Assembly (NCBI RefSeq): GCF_038502225.1
Contig: NC_091374.1
Coordinates: 7,692,038 to 7,756,037 of the forward strand
Direction: 5' to 3'
DNA: 64,000 nucleotides
Source: Cherax quadricarinatus
Taxonomy: Eukaryota > Arthropoda > Malacostraca > Decapoda > Parastacidae
Shown here: in pieces, positions 1 to 14,170 of the stretch
Position numbering within the stretch: position 1 is the first letter of the stretch
Layout of the letters: every line of letters starts with the position of its first letter
Notes under the pieces: generated by a model
What the model saw: the letters and a program-made list of their open reading frames with translations, nothing else
Told to the model about the DNA's origin: nothing
Database searches by the model: none
Translations under genes and position numbers: made by a program

Positions 1-3000
1 CAGCTGGGAGGGTGAGGGAGTGAGACGTCTTAACTCAGGATAGCCTGTAACAGCTGGGAGGGTGAGGGAGTGAGACGTCTTAACTCAGGATAGCCTGTAA
101 CAGCTGGGAGGGTGAGGGAGTGAGACGTCTTAACTCAGGATAGCCTGTAACAGCTGGGAGGGTGAGGGAGTGAGACGTCTTAACTCAGGATAGCCTGTAA
201 CAGCTGGGAGGGTGAGGGAGTGAGACGTCTTAACTCAGGATAGCCTGTAACAGCTGGGAGGGTGAGGGAGTGAGACGTCTTAACTCAGGATAGCCTGTAA
301 CAGCTGGGAGGGTGAGGGAGTGAGACGTCTTAACTCAGGATAGCCTGTAACAGCTGGGAGGGTGAGGGAGTGAGACGTCTTAACTCAGGATAGCCTGTAA
401 CAGCTGGGAGGGTGAGGGAGTGAGACGTCTTAACTCAGGATAGCCTGTAACAGCTGGGAGGGTGAGGGAGTGAGACGTCTTAACTCAGGATAGCCTGTAA
501 CAGCTGGGAGGGTGAGGGAGTGAGACGTCTTAACTCAGGATAGCCTGTAACAGCTGGGAGGGTGAGGGAGTGAGACGTCTTAACTCAGGATAGCCTGTAA
601 CAGCTGGGAGGGTGAGGGAGTGAGACGTCTTAACTCAGGATAGCCTGTAACAGCTGGGAGGGTGAGGGAGTGAGACGTCTTAACTCAGGATAGCCTGTAA
701 CAGCTGGGAGGGTGAGGGAGTGAGACGTCTTAACTCAGGATAGCCTGTAACAGCTGGGAGGGTGAGGGAGTGAGACGTCTTAACTCAGGATAGCCTGTAA
801 CAGCTGGGAGGGTGAGGGAGTGAGACGTCTTAACTCAGGATAGCCTGTAACAGCTGGGAGGGTGAGGGAGTGAGACGTCTTAACTCAGGATAGCCTGTAA
901 CAGCTGGGAGGGTGAGGGAGTGAGACGTCTTAACTCAGGATAGCCTGTAACAGCTGGGAGGGTGAGGGAGTGAGACGTCTTAACTCAGGATAGCCTGTAA
1001 CAGCTGGGAGGGTGAGGGAGTGAGACGTCTTAACTCAGGATAGCCTGTAACAGCTGGGAGGGTGAGGGAGTGAGACGTCTTAACTCAGGATAGCCTGTAA
1101 CAGCTGGGAGGGTGAGGGAGTGAGACGTCTTAACTCAGGATAGCCTGTAACAGCTGGGAGGGTGAGGGAGTGAGACGTCTTAACTCAGGATAGCCTGTAA
1201 CAGCTGGGAGGGTGAGGGAGTGAGACGTCTTAACTCAGGATAGCCTGTAACAGCTGGGAGGGTGAGGGAGTGAGACGTCTTAACTCAGGATAGCCTGTAA
1301 CAGCTGGGAGGGTGAGGGAGTGAGACGTCTTAACTCAGGATAGCCTGTAACAGCTGGGAGGGTGAGGGAGTGAGACGTCTTAACTCAGGATAGCCTGTAA
1401 CAGCTGGGAGGGTGAGGGAGTGAGACGTCTTAACTCAGGATAGCCTGTAACAGCTGGGAGGGTGAGGGAGTGAGACGTCTTAACTCAGGATAGCCTGTAA
1501 CAGCTGGGAGGGTGAGGGAGTGAGACGTCTTAACTCAGGATAGCCTGTAACAGCTGGGAGGGTGAGGGAGTGAGACGTCTTAACTCAGGATAGCCTGTAA
1601 CAGCTGGGAGGGTGAGGGAGTGAGACGTCTTAACTCAGGATAGCCTGTAACAGCTGGGAGGGTGAGGGAGTGAGACGTCTTAACTCAGGATAGCCTGTAA
1701 CAGCTGGGAGGGTGAGGGAGTGAGACGTCTTAACTCAGGATAGCCTGTAACAGCTGGGAGGGTGAGGGAGTGAGACGTCTTAACTCAGGATAGCCTGTAA
1801 CAGCTGGGAGGGTGAGGGAGTGAGACGTCTTAACTCAGGATAGCCTGTAACAGCTGGGAGGGTGAGGGAGTGAGACGTCTTAACTCAGGATAGCCTGTAA
1901 CAGCTGGGAGGGTGAGGGAGTGAGACGTCTTAACTCAGGATAGCCTGTAACAGCTGGGAGGGTGAGGGAGTGAGACGTCTTAACTCAGGATAGCCTGTAA
2001 CAGCTGGGAGGGTGAGGGAGTGAGACGTCTTAACTCAGGATAGCCTGTAACAGCTGGGAGGGTGAGGGAGTGAGACGTCTTAACTCAGGATAGCCTGTAA
2101 CAGCTGGGAGGGTGAGGGAGTGAGACGTCTTAACTCAGGATAGCCTGTAACAGCTGGGAGGGTGAGGGAGTGAGACGTCTTAACTCAGGATAGCCTGTAA
2201 CAGCTGGGAGGGTGAGGGAGTGAGACGTCTTAACTCAGGATAGCCTGTAACAGCTGGGAGGGTGAGGGAGTGAGACGTCTTAACTCAGGATAGCCTGTAA
2301 CAGCTGGGAGGGTGAGGGAGTGAGACGTCTTAACTCAGGATAGCCTGTAACAGCTGGGAGGGTGAGGGAGTGAGACGTCTTAACTCAGGATAGCCTGTAA
2401 CAGCTGGGAGGGTGAGGGAGTGAGACGTCTTAACTCAGGATAGCCTGTAACAGCTGGGAGGGTGAGGGAGTGAGACGTCTTAACTCAGGATAGCCTGTAA
2501 CAGCTGGGAGGGTGAGGGAGTGAGACGTCTTAACTCAGGATAGCCTGTAACAGCTGGGAGGGTGAGGGAGTGAGACGTCTTAACTCAGGATAGCCTGTAA
2601 CAGCTGGGAGGGTGAGGGAGTGAGACGTCTTAACTCAGGATAGCCTGTAACAGCTGGGAGGGTGAGGGAGTGAGACGTCTTAACTCAGGATAGCCTGTAA
2701 CAGCTGGGAGGGTGAGGGAGTGAGACGTCTTAACTCAGGATAGCCTGTAACAGCTGGGAGGGTGAGGGAGTGAGACGTCTTAACTCAGGATAGCCTGTAA
2801 CAGCTGGGAGGGTGAGGGAGTGAGACGTCTTAACTCAGGATAGCCTGTAACAGCTGGGAGGGTGAGGGAGTGAGACGTCTTAACTCAGGATAGCCTGTAA
2901 CAGCTGGGAGGGTGAGGGAGTGAGACGTCTTAACTCAGGATAGCCTGTAACAGCTGGGAGGGTGAGGGAGTGAGACGTCTTAACTCAGGATAGCCTGTAA

Positions 3001-6000
3001 CAGCTGGGAGGGTGAGGGAGTGAGACGTCTTAACTCAGGATAGCCTGTAACAGCTGGGAGGGTGAGGGAGTGAGACGTCTTAACTCAGGATAGCCTGTAA
3101 CAGCTGGGAGGGTGAGGGAGTGAGACGTCTTAACTCAGGATAGCCTGTAACAGCTGGGAGGGTGAGGGAGTGAGACGTCTTAACTCAGGATAGCCTGTAA
3201 CAGCTGGGAGGGTGAGGGAGTGAGACGTCTTAACTCAGGATAGCCTGTAACAGCTGGGAGGGTGAGGGAGTGAGACGTCTTAACTCAGGATAGCCTGTAA
3301 CAGCTGGGAGGGTGAGGGAGTGAGACGTCTTAACTCAGGATAGCCTGTAACAGCTGGGAGGGTGAGGGAGTGAGACGTCTTAACTCAGGATAGCCTGTAA
3401 CAGCTGGGAGGGTGAGGGAGTGAGACGTCTTAACTCAGGATAGCCTGTAACAGCTGGGAGGGTGAGGGAGTGAGACGTCTTAACTCAGGATAGCCTGTAA
3501 CAGCTGGGAGGGTGAGGGAGTGAGACGTCTTAACTCAGGATAGCCTGTAACAGCTGGGAGGGTGAGGGAGTGAGACGTCTTAACTCAGGATAGCCTGTAA
3601 CAGCTGGGAGGGTGAGGGAGTGAGACGTCTTAACTCAGGATAGCCTGTAACAGCTGGGAGGGTGAGGGAGTGAGACGTCTTAACTCAGGATAGCCTGTAA
3701 CAGCTGGGAGGGTGAGGGAGTGAGACGTCTTAACTCAGGATAGCCTGTAACAGCTGGGAGGGTGAGGGAGTGAGACGTCTTAACTCAGGATAGCCTGTAA
3801 CAGCTGGGAGGGTGAGGGAGTGAGACGTCTTAACTCAGGATAGCCTGTAACAGCTGGGAGGGTGAGGGAGTGAGACGTCTTAACTCAGGATAGCCTGTAA
3901 CAGCTGGGAGGGTGAGGGAGTGAGACGTCTTAACTCAGGATAGCCTGTAACAGCTGGGAGGGTGAGGGAGTGAGACGTCTTAACTCAGGATAGCCTGTAA
4001 CAGCTGGGAGGGTGAGGGAGTGAGACGTCTTAACTCAGGATAGCCTGTAACAGCTGGGAGGGTGAGGGAGTGAGACGTCTTAACTCAGGATAGCCTGTAA
4101 CAGCTGGGAGGGTGAGGGAGTGAGACGTCTTAACTCAGGATAGCCTGTAACAGCTGGGAGGGTGAGGGAGTGAGACGTCTTAACTCAGGATAGCCTGTAA
4201 CAGCTGGGAGGGTGAGGGAGTGAGACGTCTTAACTCAGGATAGCCTGTAACAGCTGGGAGGGTGAGGGAGTGAGACGTCTTAACTCAGGATAGCCTGTAA
4301 CAGCTGGGAGGGTGAGGGAGTGAGACGTCTTAACTCAGGATAGCCTGTAACAGCTGGGAGGGTGAGGGAGTGAGACGTCTTAACTCAGGATAGCCTGTAA
4401 CAGCTGGGAGGGTGAGGGAGTGAGACGTCTTAACTCAGGATAGCCTGTAACAGCTGGGAGGGTGAGGGAGTGAGACGTCTTAACTCAGGATAGCCTGTAA
4501 CAGCTGGGAGGGTGAGGGAGTGAGACGTCTTAACTCAGGATAGCCTGTAACAGCTGGGAGGGTGAGGGAGTGAGACGTCTTAACTCAGGATAGCCTGTAA
4601 CAGCTGGGAGGGTGAGGGAGTGAGACGTCTTAACTCAGGATAGCCTGTAACAGCTGGGAGGGTGAGGGAGTGAGACGTCTTAACTCAGGATAGCCTGTAA
4701 CAGCTGGGAGGGTGAGGGAGTGAGACGTCTTAACTCAGGATAGCCTGTAACAGCTGGGAGGGTGAGGGAGTGAGACGTCTTAACTCAGGATAGCCTGTAA
4801 CAGCTGGGAGGGTGAGGGAGTGAGACGTCTTAACTCAGGATAGCCTGTAACAGCTGGGAGGGTGAGGGAGTGAGACGTCTTAACTCAGGATAGCCTGTAA
4901 CAGCTGGGAGGGTGAGGGAGTGAGACGTCTTAACTCAGGATAGCCTGTAACAGCTGGGAGGGTGAGGGAGTGAGACGTCTTAACTCAGGATAGCCTGTAA
5001 CAGCTGGGAGGGTGAGGGAGTGAGACGTCTTAACTCAGGATAGCCTGTAACAGCTGGGAGGGTGAGGGAGTGAGACGTCTTAACTCAGGATAGCCTGTAA
5101 CAGCTGGGAGGGTGAGGGAGTGAGACGTCTTAACTCAGGATAGCCTGTAACAGCTGGGAGGGTGAGGGAGTGAGACGTCTTAACTCAGGATAGCCTGTAA
5201 CAGCTGGGAGGGTGAGGGAGTGAGACGTCTTAACTCAGGATAGCCTGTAACAGCTGGGAGGGTGAGGGAGTGAGACGTCTTAACTCAGGATAGCCTGTAA
5301 CAGCTGGGAGGGTGAGGGAGTGAGACGTCTTAACTCAGGATAGCCTGTAACAGCTGGGAGGGTGAGGGAGTGAGACGTCTTAACTCAGGATAGCCTGTAA
5401 CAGCTGGGAGGGTGAGGGAGTGAGACGTCTTAACTCAGGATAGCCTGTAACAGCTGGGAGGGTGAGGGAGTGAGACGTCTTAACTCAGGATAGCCTGTAA
5501 CAGCTGGGAGGGTGAGGGAGTGAGACGTCTTAACTCAGGATAGCCTGTAACAGCTGGGAGGGTGAGGGAGTGAGACGTCTTAACTCAGGATAGCCTGTAA
5601 CAGCTGGGAGGGTGAGGGAGTGAGACGTCTTAACTCAGGATAGCCTGTAACAGCTGGGAGGGTGAGGGAGTGAGACGTCTTAACTCAGGATAGCCTGTAA
5701 CAGCTGGGAGGGTGAGGGAGTGAGACGTCTTAACTCAGGATAGCCTGTAACAGCTGGGAGGGTGAGGGAGTGAGACGTCTTAACTCAGGATAGCCTGTAA
5801 CAGCTGGGAGGGTGAGGGAGTGAGACGTCTTAACTCAGGATAGCCTGTAACAGCTGGGAGGGTGAGGGAGTGAGACGTCTTAACTCAGGATAGCCTGTAA
5901 CAGCTGGGAGGGTGAGGGAGTGAGACGTCTTAACTCAGGATAGCCTGTAACAGCTGGGAGGGTGAGGGAGTGAGACGTCTTAACTCAGGATAGCCTGTAA

Positions 6001-9000
6001 CAGCTGGGAGGGTGAGGGAGTGAGACGTCTTAACTCAGGATAGCCTGTAACAGCTGGGAGGGTGAGGGAGTGAGACGTCTTAACTCAGGATAGCCTGTAA
6101 CAGCTGGGAGGGTGAGGGAGTGAGACGTCTTAACTCAGGATAGCCTGTAACAGCTGGGAGGGTGAGGGAGTGAGACGTCTTAACTCAGGATAGCCTGTAA
6201 CAGCTGGGAGGGTGAGGGAGTGAGACGTCTTAACTCAGGATAGCCTGTAACAGCTGGGAGGGTGAGGGAGTGAGACGTCTTAACTCAGGATAGCCTGTAA
6301 CAGCTGGGAGGGTGAGGGAGTGAGACGTCTTAACTCAGGATAGCCTGTAACAGCTGGGAGGGTGAGGGAGTGAGACGTCTTAACTCAGGATAGCCTGTAA
6401 CAGCTGGGAGGGTGAGGGAGTGAGACGTCTTAACTCAGGATAGCCTGTAACAGCTGGGAGGGTGAGGGAGTGAGACGTCTTAACTCAGGATAGCCTGTAA
6501 CAGCTGGGAGGGTGAGGGAGTGAGACGTCTTAACTCAGGATAGCCTGTAACAGCTGGGAGGGTGAGGGAGTGAGACGTCTTAACTCAGGATAGCCTGTAA
6601 CAGCTGGGAGGGTGAGGGAGTGAGACGTCTTAACTCAGGATAGCCTGTAACAGCTGGGAGGGTGAGGGAGTGAGACGTCTTAACTCAGGATAGCCTGTAA
6701 CAGCTGGGAGGGTGAGGGAGTGAGACGTCTTAACTCAGGATAGCCTGTAACAGCTGGGAGGGTGAGGGAGTGAGACGTCTTAACTCAGGATAGCCTGTAA
6801 CAGCTGGGAGGGTGAGGGAGTGAGACGTCTTAACTCAGGATAGCCTGTAACAGCTGGGAGGGTGAGGGAGTGAGACGTCTTAACTCAGGATAGCCTGTAA
6901 CAGCTGGGAGGGTGAGGGAGTGAGACGTCTTAACTCAGGATAGCCTGTAACAGCTGGGAGGGTGAGGGAGTGAGACGTCTTAACTCAGGATAGCCTGTAA
7001 CAGCTGGGAGGGTGAGGGAGTGAGACGTCTTAACTCAGGATAGCCTGTAACAGCTGGGAGGGTGAGGGAGTGAGACGTCTTAACTCAGGATAGCCTGTAA
7101 CAGCTGGGAGGGTGAGGGAGTGAGACGTCTTAACTCAGGATAGCCTGTAACAGCTGGGAGGGTGAGGGAGTGAGACGTCTTAACTCAGGATAGCCTGTAA
7201 CAGCTGGGAGGGTGAGGGAGTGAGACGTCTTAACTCAGGATAGCCTGTAACAGCTGGGAGGGTGAGGGAGTGAGACGTCTTAACTCAGGATAGCCTGTAA
7301 CAGCTGGGAGGGTGAGGGAGTGAGACGTCTTAACTCAGGATAGCCTGTAACAGCTGGGAGGGTGAGGGAGTGAGACGTCTTAACTCAGGATAGCCTGTAA
7401 CAGCTGGGAGGGTGAGGGAGTGAGACGTCTTAACTCAGGATAGCCTGTAACAGCTGGGAGGGTGAGGGAGTGAGACGTCTTAACTCAGGATAGCCTGTAA
7501 CAGCTGGGAGGGTGAGGGAGTGAGACGTCTTAACTCAGGATAGCCTGTAACAGCTGGGAGGGTGAGGGAGTGAGACGTCTTAACTCAGGATAGCCTGTAA
7601 CAGCTGGGAGGGTGAGGGAGTGAGACGTCTTAACTCAGGATAGCCTGTAACAGCTGGGAGGGTGAGGGAGTGAGACGTCTTAACTCAGGATAGCCTGTAA
7701 CAGCTGGGAGGGTGAGGGAGTGAGACGTCTTAACTCAGGATAGCCTGTAACAGCTGGGAGGGTGAGGGAGTGAGACGTCTTAACTCAGGATAGCCTGTAA
7801 CAGCTGGGAGGGTGAGGGAGTGAGACGTCTTAACTCAGGATAGCCTGTAACAGCTGGGAGGGTGAGGGAGTGAGACGTCTTAACTCAGGATAGCCTGTAA
7901 CAGCTGGGAGGGTGAGGGAGTGAGACGTCTTAACTCAGGATAGCCTGTAACAGCTGGGAGGGTGAGGGAGTGAGACGTCTTAACTCAGGATAGCCTGTAA
8001 CAGCTGGGAGGGTGAGGGAGTGAGACGTCTTAACTCAGGATAGCCTGTAACAGCTGGGAGGGTGAGGGAGTGAGACGTCTTAACTCAGGATAGCCTGTAA
8101 CAGCTGGGAGGGTGAGGGAGTGAGACGTCTTAACTCAGGATAGCCTGTAACAGCTGGGAGGGTGAGGGAGTGAGACGTCTTAACTCAGGATAGCCTGTAA
8201 CAGCTGGGAGGGTGAGGGAGTGAGACGTCTTAACTCAGGATAGCCTGTAACAGCTGGGAGGGTGAGGGAGTGAGACGTCTTAACTCAGGATAGCCTGTAA
8301 CAGCTGGGAGGGTGAGGGAGTGAGACGTCTTAACTCAGGATAGCCTGTAACAGCTGGGAGGGTGAGGGAGTGAGACGTCTTAACTCAGGATAGCCTGTAA
8401 CAGCTGGGAGGGTGAGGGAGTGAGACGTCTTAACTCAGGATAGCCTGTAACAGCTGGGAGGGTGAGGGAGTGAGACGTCTTAACTCAGGATAGCCTGTAA
8501 CAGCTGGGAGGGTGAGGGAGTGAGACGTCTTAACTCAGGATAGCCTGTAACAGCTGGGAGGGTGAGGGAGTGAGACGTCTTAACTCAGGATAGCCTGTAA
8601 CAGCTGGGAGGGTGAGGGAGTGAGACGTCTTAACTCAGGATAGCCTGTAACAGCTGGGAGGGTGAGGGAGTGAGACGTCTTAACTCAGGATAGCCTGTAA
8701 CAGCTGGGAGGGTGAGGGAGTGAGACGTCTTAACTCAGGATAGCCTGTAACAGCTGGGAGGGTGAGGGAGTGAGACGTCTTAACTCAGGATAGCCTGTAA
8801 CAGCTGGGAGGGTGAGGGAGTGAGACGTCTTAACTCAGGATAGCCTGTAACAGCTGGGAGGGTGAGGGAGTGAGACGTCTTAACTCAGGATAGCCTGTAA
8901 CAGCTGGGAGGGTGAGGGAGTGAGACGTCTTAACTCAGGATAGCCTGTAACAGCTGGGAGGGTGAGGGAGTGAGACGTCTTAACTCAGGATAGCCTGTAA

Positions 9001-12000
9001 CAGCTGGGAGGGTGAGGGAGTGAGACGTCTTAACTCAGGATAGCCTGTAACAGCTGGGAGGGTGAGGGAGTGAGACGTCTTAACTCAGGATAGCCTGTAA
9101 CAGCTGGGAGGGTGAGGGAGTGAGACGTCTTAACTCAGGATAGCCTGTAACAGCTGGGAGGGTGAGGGAGTGAGACGTCTTAACTCAGGATAGCCTGTAA
9201 CAGCTGGGAGGGTGAGGGAGTGAGACGTCTTAACTCAGGATAGCCTGTAACAGCTGGGAGGGTGAGGGAGTGAGACGTCTTAACTCAGGATAGCCTGTAA
9301 CAGCTGGGAGGGTGAGGGAGTGAGACGTCTTAACTCAGGATAGCCTGTAACAGCTGGGAGGGTGAGGGAGTGAGACGTCTTAACTCAGGATAGCCTGTAA
9401 CAGCTGGGAGGGTGAGGGAGTGAGACGTCTTAACTCAGGATAGCCTGTAACAGCTGGGAGGGTGAGGGAGTGAGACGTCTTAACTCAGGATAGCCTGTAA
9501 CAGCTGGGAGGGTGAGGGAGTGAGACGTCTTAACTCAGGATAGCCTGTAACAGCTGGGAGGGTGAGGGAGTGAGACGTCTTAACTCAGGATAGCCTGTAA
9601 CAGCTGGGAGGGTGAGGGAGTGAGACGTCTTAACTCAGGATAGCCTGTAACAGCTGGGAGGGTGAGGGAGTGAGACGTCTTAACTCAGGATAGCCTGTAA
9701 CAGCTGGGAGGGTGAGGGAGTGAGACGTCTTAACTCAGGATAGCCTGTAACAGCTGGGAGGGTGAGGGAGTGAGACGTCTTAACTCAGGATAGCCTGTAA
9801 CAGCTGGGAGGGTGAGGGAGTGAGACGTCTTAACTCAGGATAGCCTGTAACAGCTGGGAGGGTGAGGGAGTGAGACGTCTTAACTCAGGATAGCCTGTAA
9901 CAGCTGGGAGGGTGAGGGAGTGAGACGTCTTAACTCAGGATAGCCTGTAACAGCTGGGAGGGTGAGGGAGTGAGACGTCTTAACTCAGGATAGCCTGTAA
10001 CAGCTGGGAGGGTGAGGGAGTGAGACGTCTTAACTCAGGATAGCCTGTAACAGCTGGGAGGGTGAGGGAGTGAGACGTCTTAACTCAGGATAGCCTGTAA
10101 CAGCTGGGAGGGTGAGGGAGTGAGACGTCTTAACTCAGGATAGCCTGTAACAGCTGGGAGGGTGAGGGAGTGAGACGTCTTAACTCAGGATAGCCTGTAA
10201 CAGCTGGGAGGGTGAGGGAGTGAGACGTCTTAACTCAGGATAGCCTGTAACAGCTGGGAGGGTGAGGGAGTGAGACGTCTTAACTCAGGATAGCCTGTAA
10301 CAGCTGGGAGGGTGAGGGAGTGAGACGTCTTAACTCAGGATAGCCTGTAACAGCTGGGAGGGTGAGGGAGTGAGACGTCTTAACTCAGGATAGCCTGTAA
10401 CAGCTGGGAGGGTGAGGGAGTGAGACGTCTTAACTCAGGATAGCCTGTAACAGCTGGGAGGGTGAGGGAGTGAGACGTCTTAACTCAGGATAGCCTGTAA
10501 CAGCTGGGAGGGTGAGGGAGTGAGACGTCTTAACTCAGGATAGCCTGTAACAGCTGGGAGGGTGAGGGAGTGAGACGTCTTAACTCAGGATAGCCTGTAA
10601 CAGCTGGGAGGGTGAGGGAGTGAGACGTCTTAACTCAGGATAGCCTGTAACAGCTGGGAGGGTGAGGGAGTGAGACGTCTTAACTCAGGATAGCCTGTAA
10701 CAGCTGGGAGGGTGAGGGAGTGAGACGTCTTAACTCAGGATAGCCTGTAACAGCTGGGAGGGTGAGGGAGTGAGACGTCTTAACTCAGGATAGCCTGTAA
10801 CAGCTGGGAGGGTGAGGGAGTGAGACGTCTTAACTCAGGATAGCCTGTAACAGCTGGGAGGGTGAGGGAGTGAGACGTCTTAACTCAGGATAGCCTGTAA
10901 CAGCTGGGAGGGTGAGGGAGTGAGACGTCTTAACTCAGGATAGCCTGTAACAGCTGGGAGGGTGAGGGAGTGAGACGTCTTAACTCAGGATAGCCTGTAA
11001 CAGCTGGGAGGGTGAGGGAGTGAGACGTCTTAACTCAGGATAGCCTGTAACAGCTGGGAGGGTGAGGGAGTGAGACGTCTTAACTCAGGATAGCCTGTAA
11101 CAGCTGGGAGGGTGAGGGAGTGAGACGTCTTAACTCAGGATAGCCTGTAACAGCTGGGAGGGTGAGGGAGTGAGACGTCTTAACTCAGGATAGCCTGTAA
11201 CAGCTGGGAGGGTGAGGGAGTGAGACGTCTTAACTCAGGATAGCCTGTAACAGCTGGGAGGGTGAGGGAGTGAGACGTCTTAACTCAGGATAGCCTGTAA
11301 CAGCTGGGAGGGTGAGGGAGTGAGACGTCTTAACTCAGGATAGCCTGTAACAGCTGGGAGGGTGAGGGAGTGAGACGTCTTAACTCAGGATAGCCTGTAA
11401 CAGCTGGGAGGGTGAGGGAGTGAGACGTCTTAACTCAGGATAGCCTGTAACAGCTGGGAGGGTGAGGGAGTGAGACGTCTTAACTCAGGATAGCCTGTAA
11501 CAGCTGGGAGGGTGAGGGAGTGAGACGTCTTAACTCAGGATAGCCTGTAACAGCTGGGAGGGTGAGGGAGTGAGACGTCTTAACTCAGGATAGCCTGTAA
11601 CAGCTGGGAGGGTGAGGGAGTGAGACGTCTTAACTCAGGATAGCCTGTAACAGCTGGGAGGGTGAGGGAGTGAGACGTCTTAACTCAGGATAGCCTGTAA
11701 CAGCTGGGAGGGTGAGGGAGTGAGACGTCTTAACTCAGGATAGCCTGTAACAGCTGGGAGGGTGAGGGAGTGAGACGTCTTAACTCAGGATAGCCTGTAA
11801 CAGCTGGGAGGGTGAGGGAGTGAGACGTCTTAACTCAGGATAGCCTGTAACAGCTGGGAGGGTGAGGGAGTGAGACGTCTTAACTCAGGATAGCCTGTAA
11901 CAGCTGGGAGGGTGAGGGAGTGAGACGTCTTAACTCAGGATAGCCTGTAACAGCTGGGAGGGTGAGGGAGTGAGACGTCTTAACTCAGGATAGCCTGTAA

Positions 12001-14170
12001 CAGCTGGGAGGGTGAGGGAGTGAGACGTCTTAACTCAGGATAGCCTGTAACAGCTGGGAGGGTGAGGGAGTGAGACGTCTTAACTCAGGATAGCCTGTAA
12101 CAGCTGGGAGGGTGAGGGAGTGAGACGTCTTAACTCAGGATAGCCTGTAACAGCTGGGAGGGTGAGGGAGTGAGACGTCTTAACTCAGGATAGCCTGTAA
12201 CAGCTGGGAGGGTGAGGGAGTGAGACGTCTTAACTCAGGATAGCCTGTAACAGCTGGGAGGGTGAGGGAGTGAGACGTCTTAACTCAGGATAGCCTGTAA
12301 CAGCTGGGAGGGTGAGGGAGTGAGACGTCTTAACTCAGGATAGCCTGTAACAGCTGGGAGGGTGAGGGAGTGAGACGTCTTAACTCAGGATAGCCTGTAA
12401 CAGCTGGGAGGGTGAGGGAGTGAGACGTCTTAACTCAGGATAGCCTGTAACAGCTGGGAGGGTGAGGGAGTGAGACGTCTTAACTCAGGATAGCCTGTAA
12501 CAGCTGGGAGGGTGAGGGAGTGAGACGTCTTAACTCAGGATAGCCTGTAACAGCTGGGAGGGTGAGGGAGTGAGACGTCTTAACTCAGGATAGCCTGTAA
12601 CAGCTGGGAGGGTGAGGGAGTGAGACGTCTTAACTCAGGATAGCCTGTAACAGCTGGGAGGGTGAGGGAGTGAGACGTCTTAACTCAGGATAGCCTGTAA
12701 CAGCTGGGAGGGTGAGGGAGTGAGACGTCTTAACTCAGGATAGCCTGTAACAGCTGGGAGGGTGAGGGAGTGAGACGTCTTAACTCAGGATAGCCTGTAA
12801 CAGCTGGGAGGGTGAGGGAGTGAGACGTCTTAACTCAGGATAGCCTGTAACAGCTGGGAGGGTGAGGGAGTGAGACGTCTTAACTCAGGATAGCCAGCTG
12901 GGAGGGTGAGGGAGTGAGACGTCTTAACTCAGTCTTAACTCAGGATGGGAGGGTGAGGGAGTGAGACGTCTTAACTCAGGATAGCCTGTAACAGCTGGGA
13001 GGGTGAGGGAGTGAGACGTCTTAACTCAGGATAGCCTGTAACAGCTGGGAGGGTGAGGGAGTGAGACGTCTTAACTCAGGATAGCCTGTAACAGCTGGGA
13101 GGGTGAGGGAGTGAGACGTCTTAACTCAGGATAGCCTGTAACAGCTGGGAGGGTGAGGGAGTGAGACGTCTTAACTCAGGATAGCCTGTAACAGCTGGGA
13201 GGGTGAGGGAGTGAGACGTCTTAACTCAGGATAGCCTGTAACAGCTGGGAGGGTGAGGGAGTGAGACGTCTTAACTCAGGATAGCCTGTAACAGCTGGGA
13301 GGGTGAGGGAGTGAGACGTCTTAACTCAGGATAGCCTGTAACAGCTGGGAGGGTGAGGGAGTGAGACGTCTTAACTCAGGATAGCCTGTAACAGCTGGGA
13401 GGGTGAGGGAGTGAGACGTCTTAACTCAGGATAGCCTGTAACAGCTGGGAGGGTGAGGGAGTGAGACGTCTTAACTCAGGATAGCCTGTAACAGCTGGGA
13501 GGGTGAGGGAGTGAGACGTCTTAACTCAGGATAGCCTGTAACAGCTGGGAGGGTGAGGGAGTGAGACGTCTTAACTCAGGATAGCCTGTAACAGCTGGGA
13601 GGGTGAGGGAGTGAGACGTCTTAACTCAGGATAGCCTGTAACAGCTGGGAGGGTGAGGGAGTGAGACGTCTTAACTCAGGATAGCCTGTAACAGCTGGGA
13701 GGGTGAGGGAGTGAGACGTCTTAACTCAGGATAGCCTGTAACAGCTGGGAGGGTGAGGGAGTGAGACGTCTTAACTCAGGATAGCCTGTAACAGCTGGGA
13801 GGGTGAGGGAGTGAGACGTCTTAACTCAGGATAGCCTGTAACAGCTGGGAGGGTGAGGGAGTGAGACGTCTTAACTCAGGATAGCCTGTAACAGCTGGGA
13901 GGGTGAGGGAGTGAGACGTCTTAACTCAGGATAGCCTGTAACAGCTGGGAGGGTGAGGGAGTGAGACGTCTTAACTCAGGATAGCCTGTAACAGCTGGGA
14001 GGGTGAGGGAGTGAGACGTCTTAACTCAGGATAGCCTGTAACAGCTGGGAGGGTGAGGGAGTGAGACGTCTTAACTCAGGATAGCCTGTAACAGCTGGGA
14101 GGGTGAGGGAGTGAGACGTCTTAACTCAGGATAGCCTGTAACAGCTGGGAGGGTGAGGGAGTGATACGTC
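1..14170. repeat. 50-bp satellite array, about 283 copies
   Basis: The unit is 50 bp, starting cagctgggagggtgagggag and ending gcctgtaa. Reading the printed lines, the first 257 units (1-12,850) are in phase with no variant seen. A rearranged junction lies at 12,891-12,946, then further perfect units run from 12,992 to a partial last unit at 14,142-14,170. Each unit has a PvuII site (CAGCTG), an AatII site (GACGTC) and an Esp3I site (GAGACG). Three G-triplets sit close together on the + strand. Stops fall in every frame, so it is non-coding. The array is open at the left window edge, so its true length is unknown. Such homogeneity means recent amplification, strong homogenisation, or assembly collapse or expansion. 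Confidence 0.98.
12891..12946. repeat. Rearranged junction inside the 50-bp satellite
   Basis: The only irregularity seen in the array. One unit lacks its last 6 bp (ctgtaa) at 12,894. The next unit carries an 11-bp duplication (tcttaactcag) and then loses 14 bp across the following unit boundary. After it, the array continues in a shifted phase. It is a useful unique anchor for mapping reads. Confidence 0.95.

Noticed and set aside
1..14170. CRISPR array or telomere
   Set aside because: The 50-bp unit is repeated head to tail with no variable spacers, and it is not a TTAGG-type telomere repeat.
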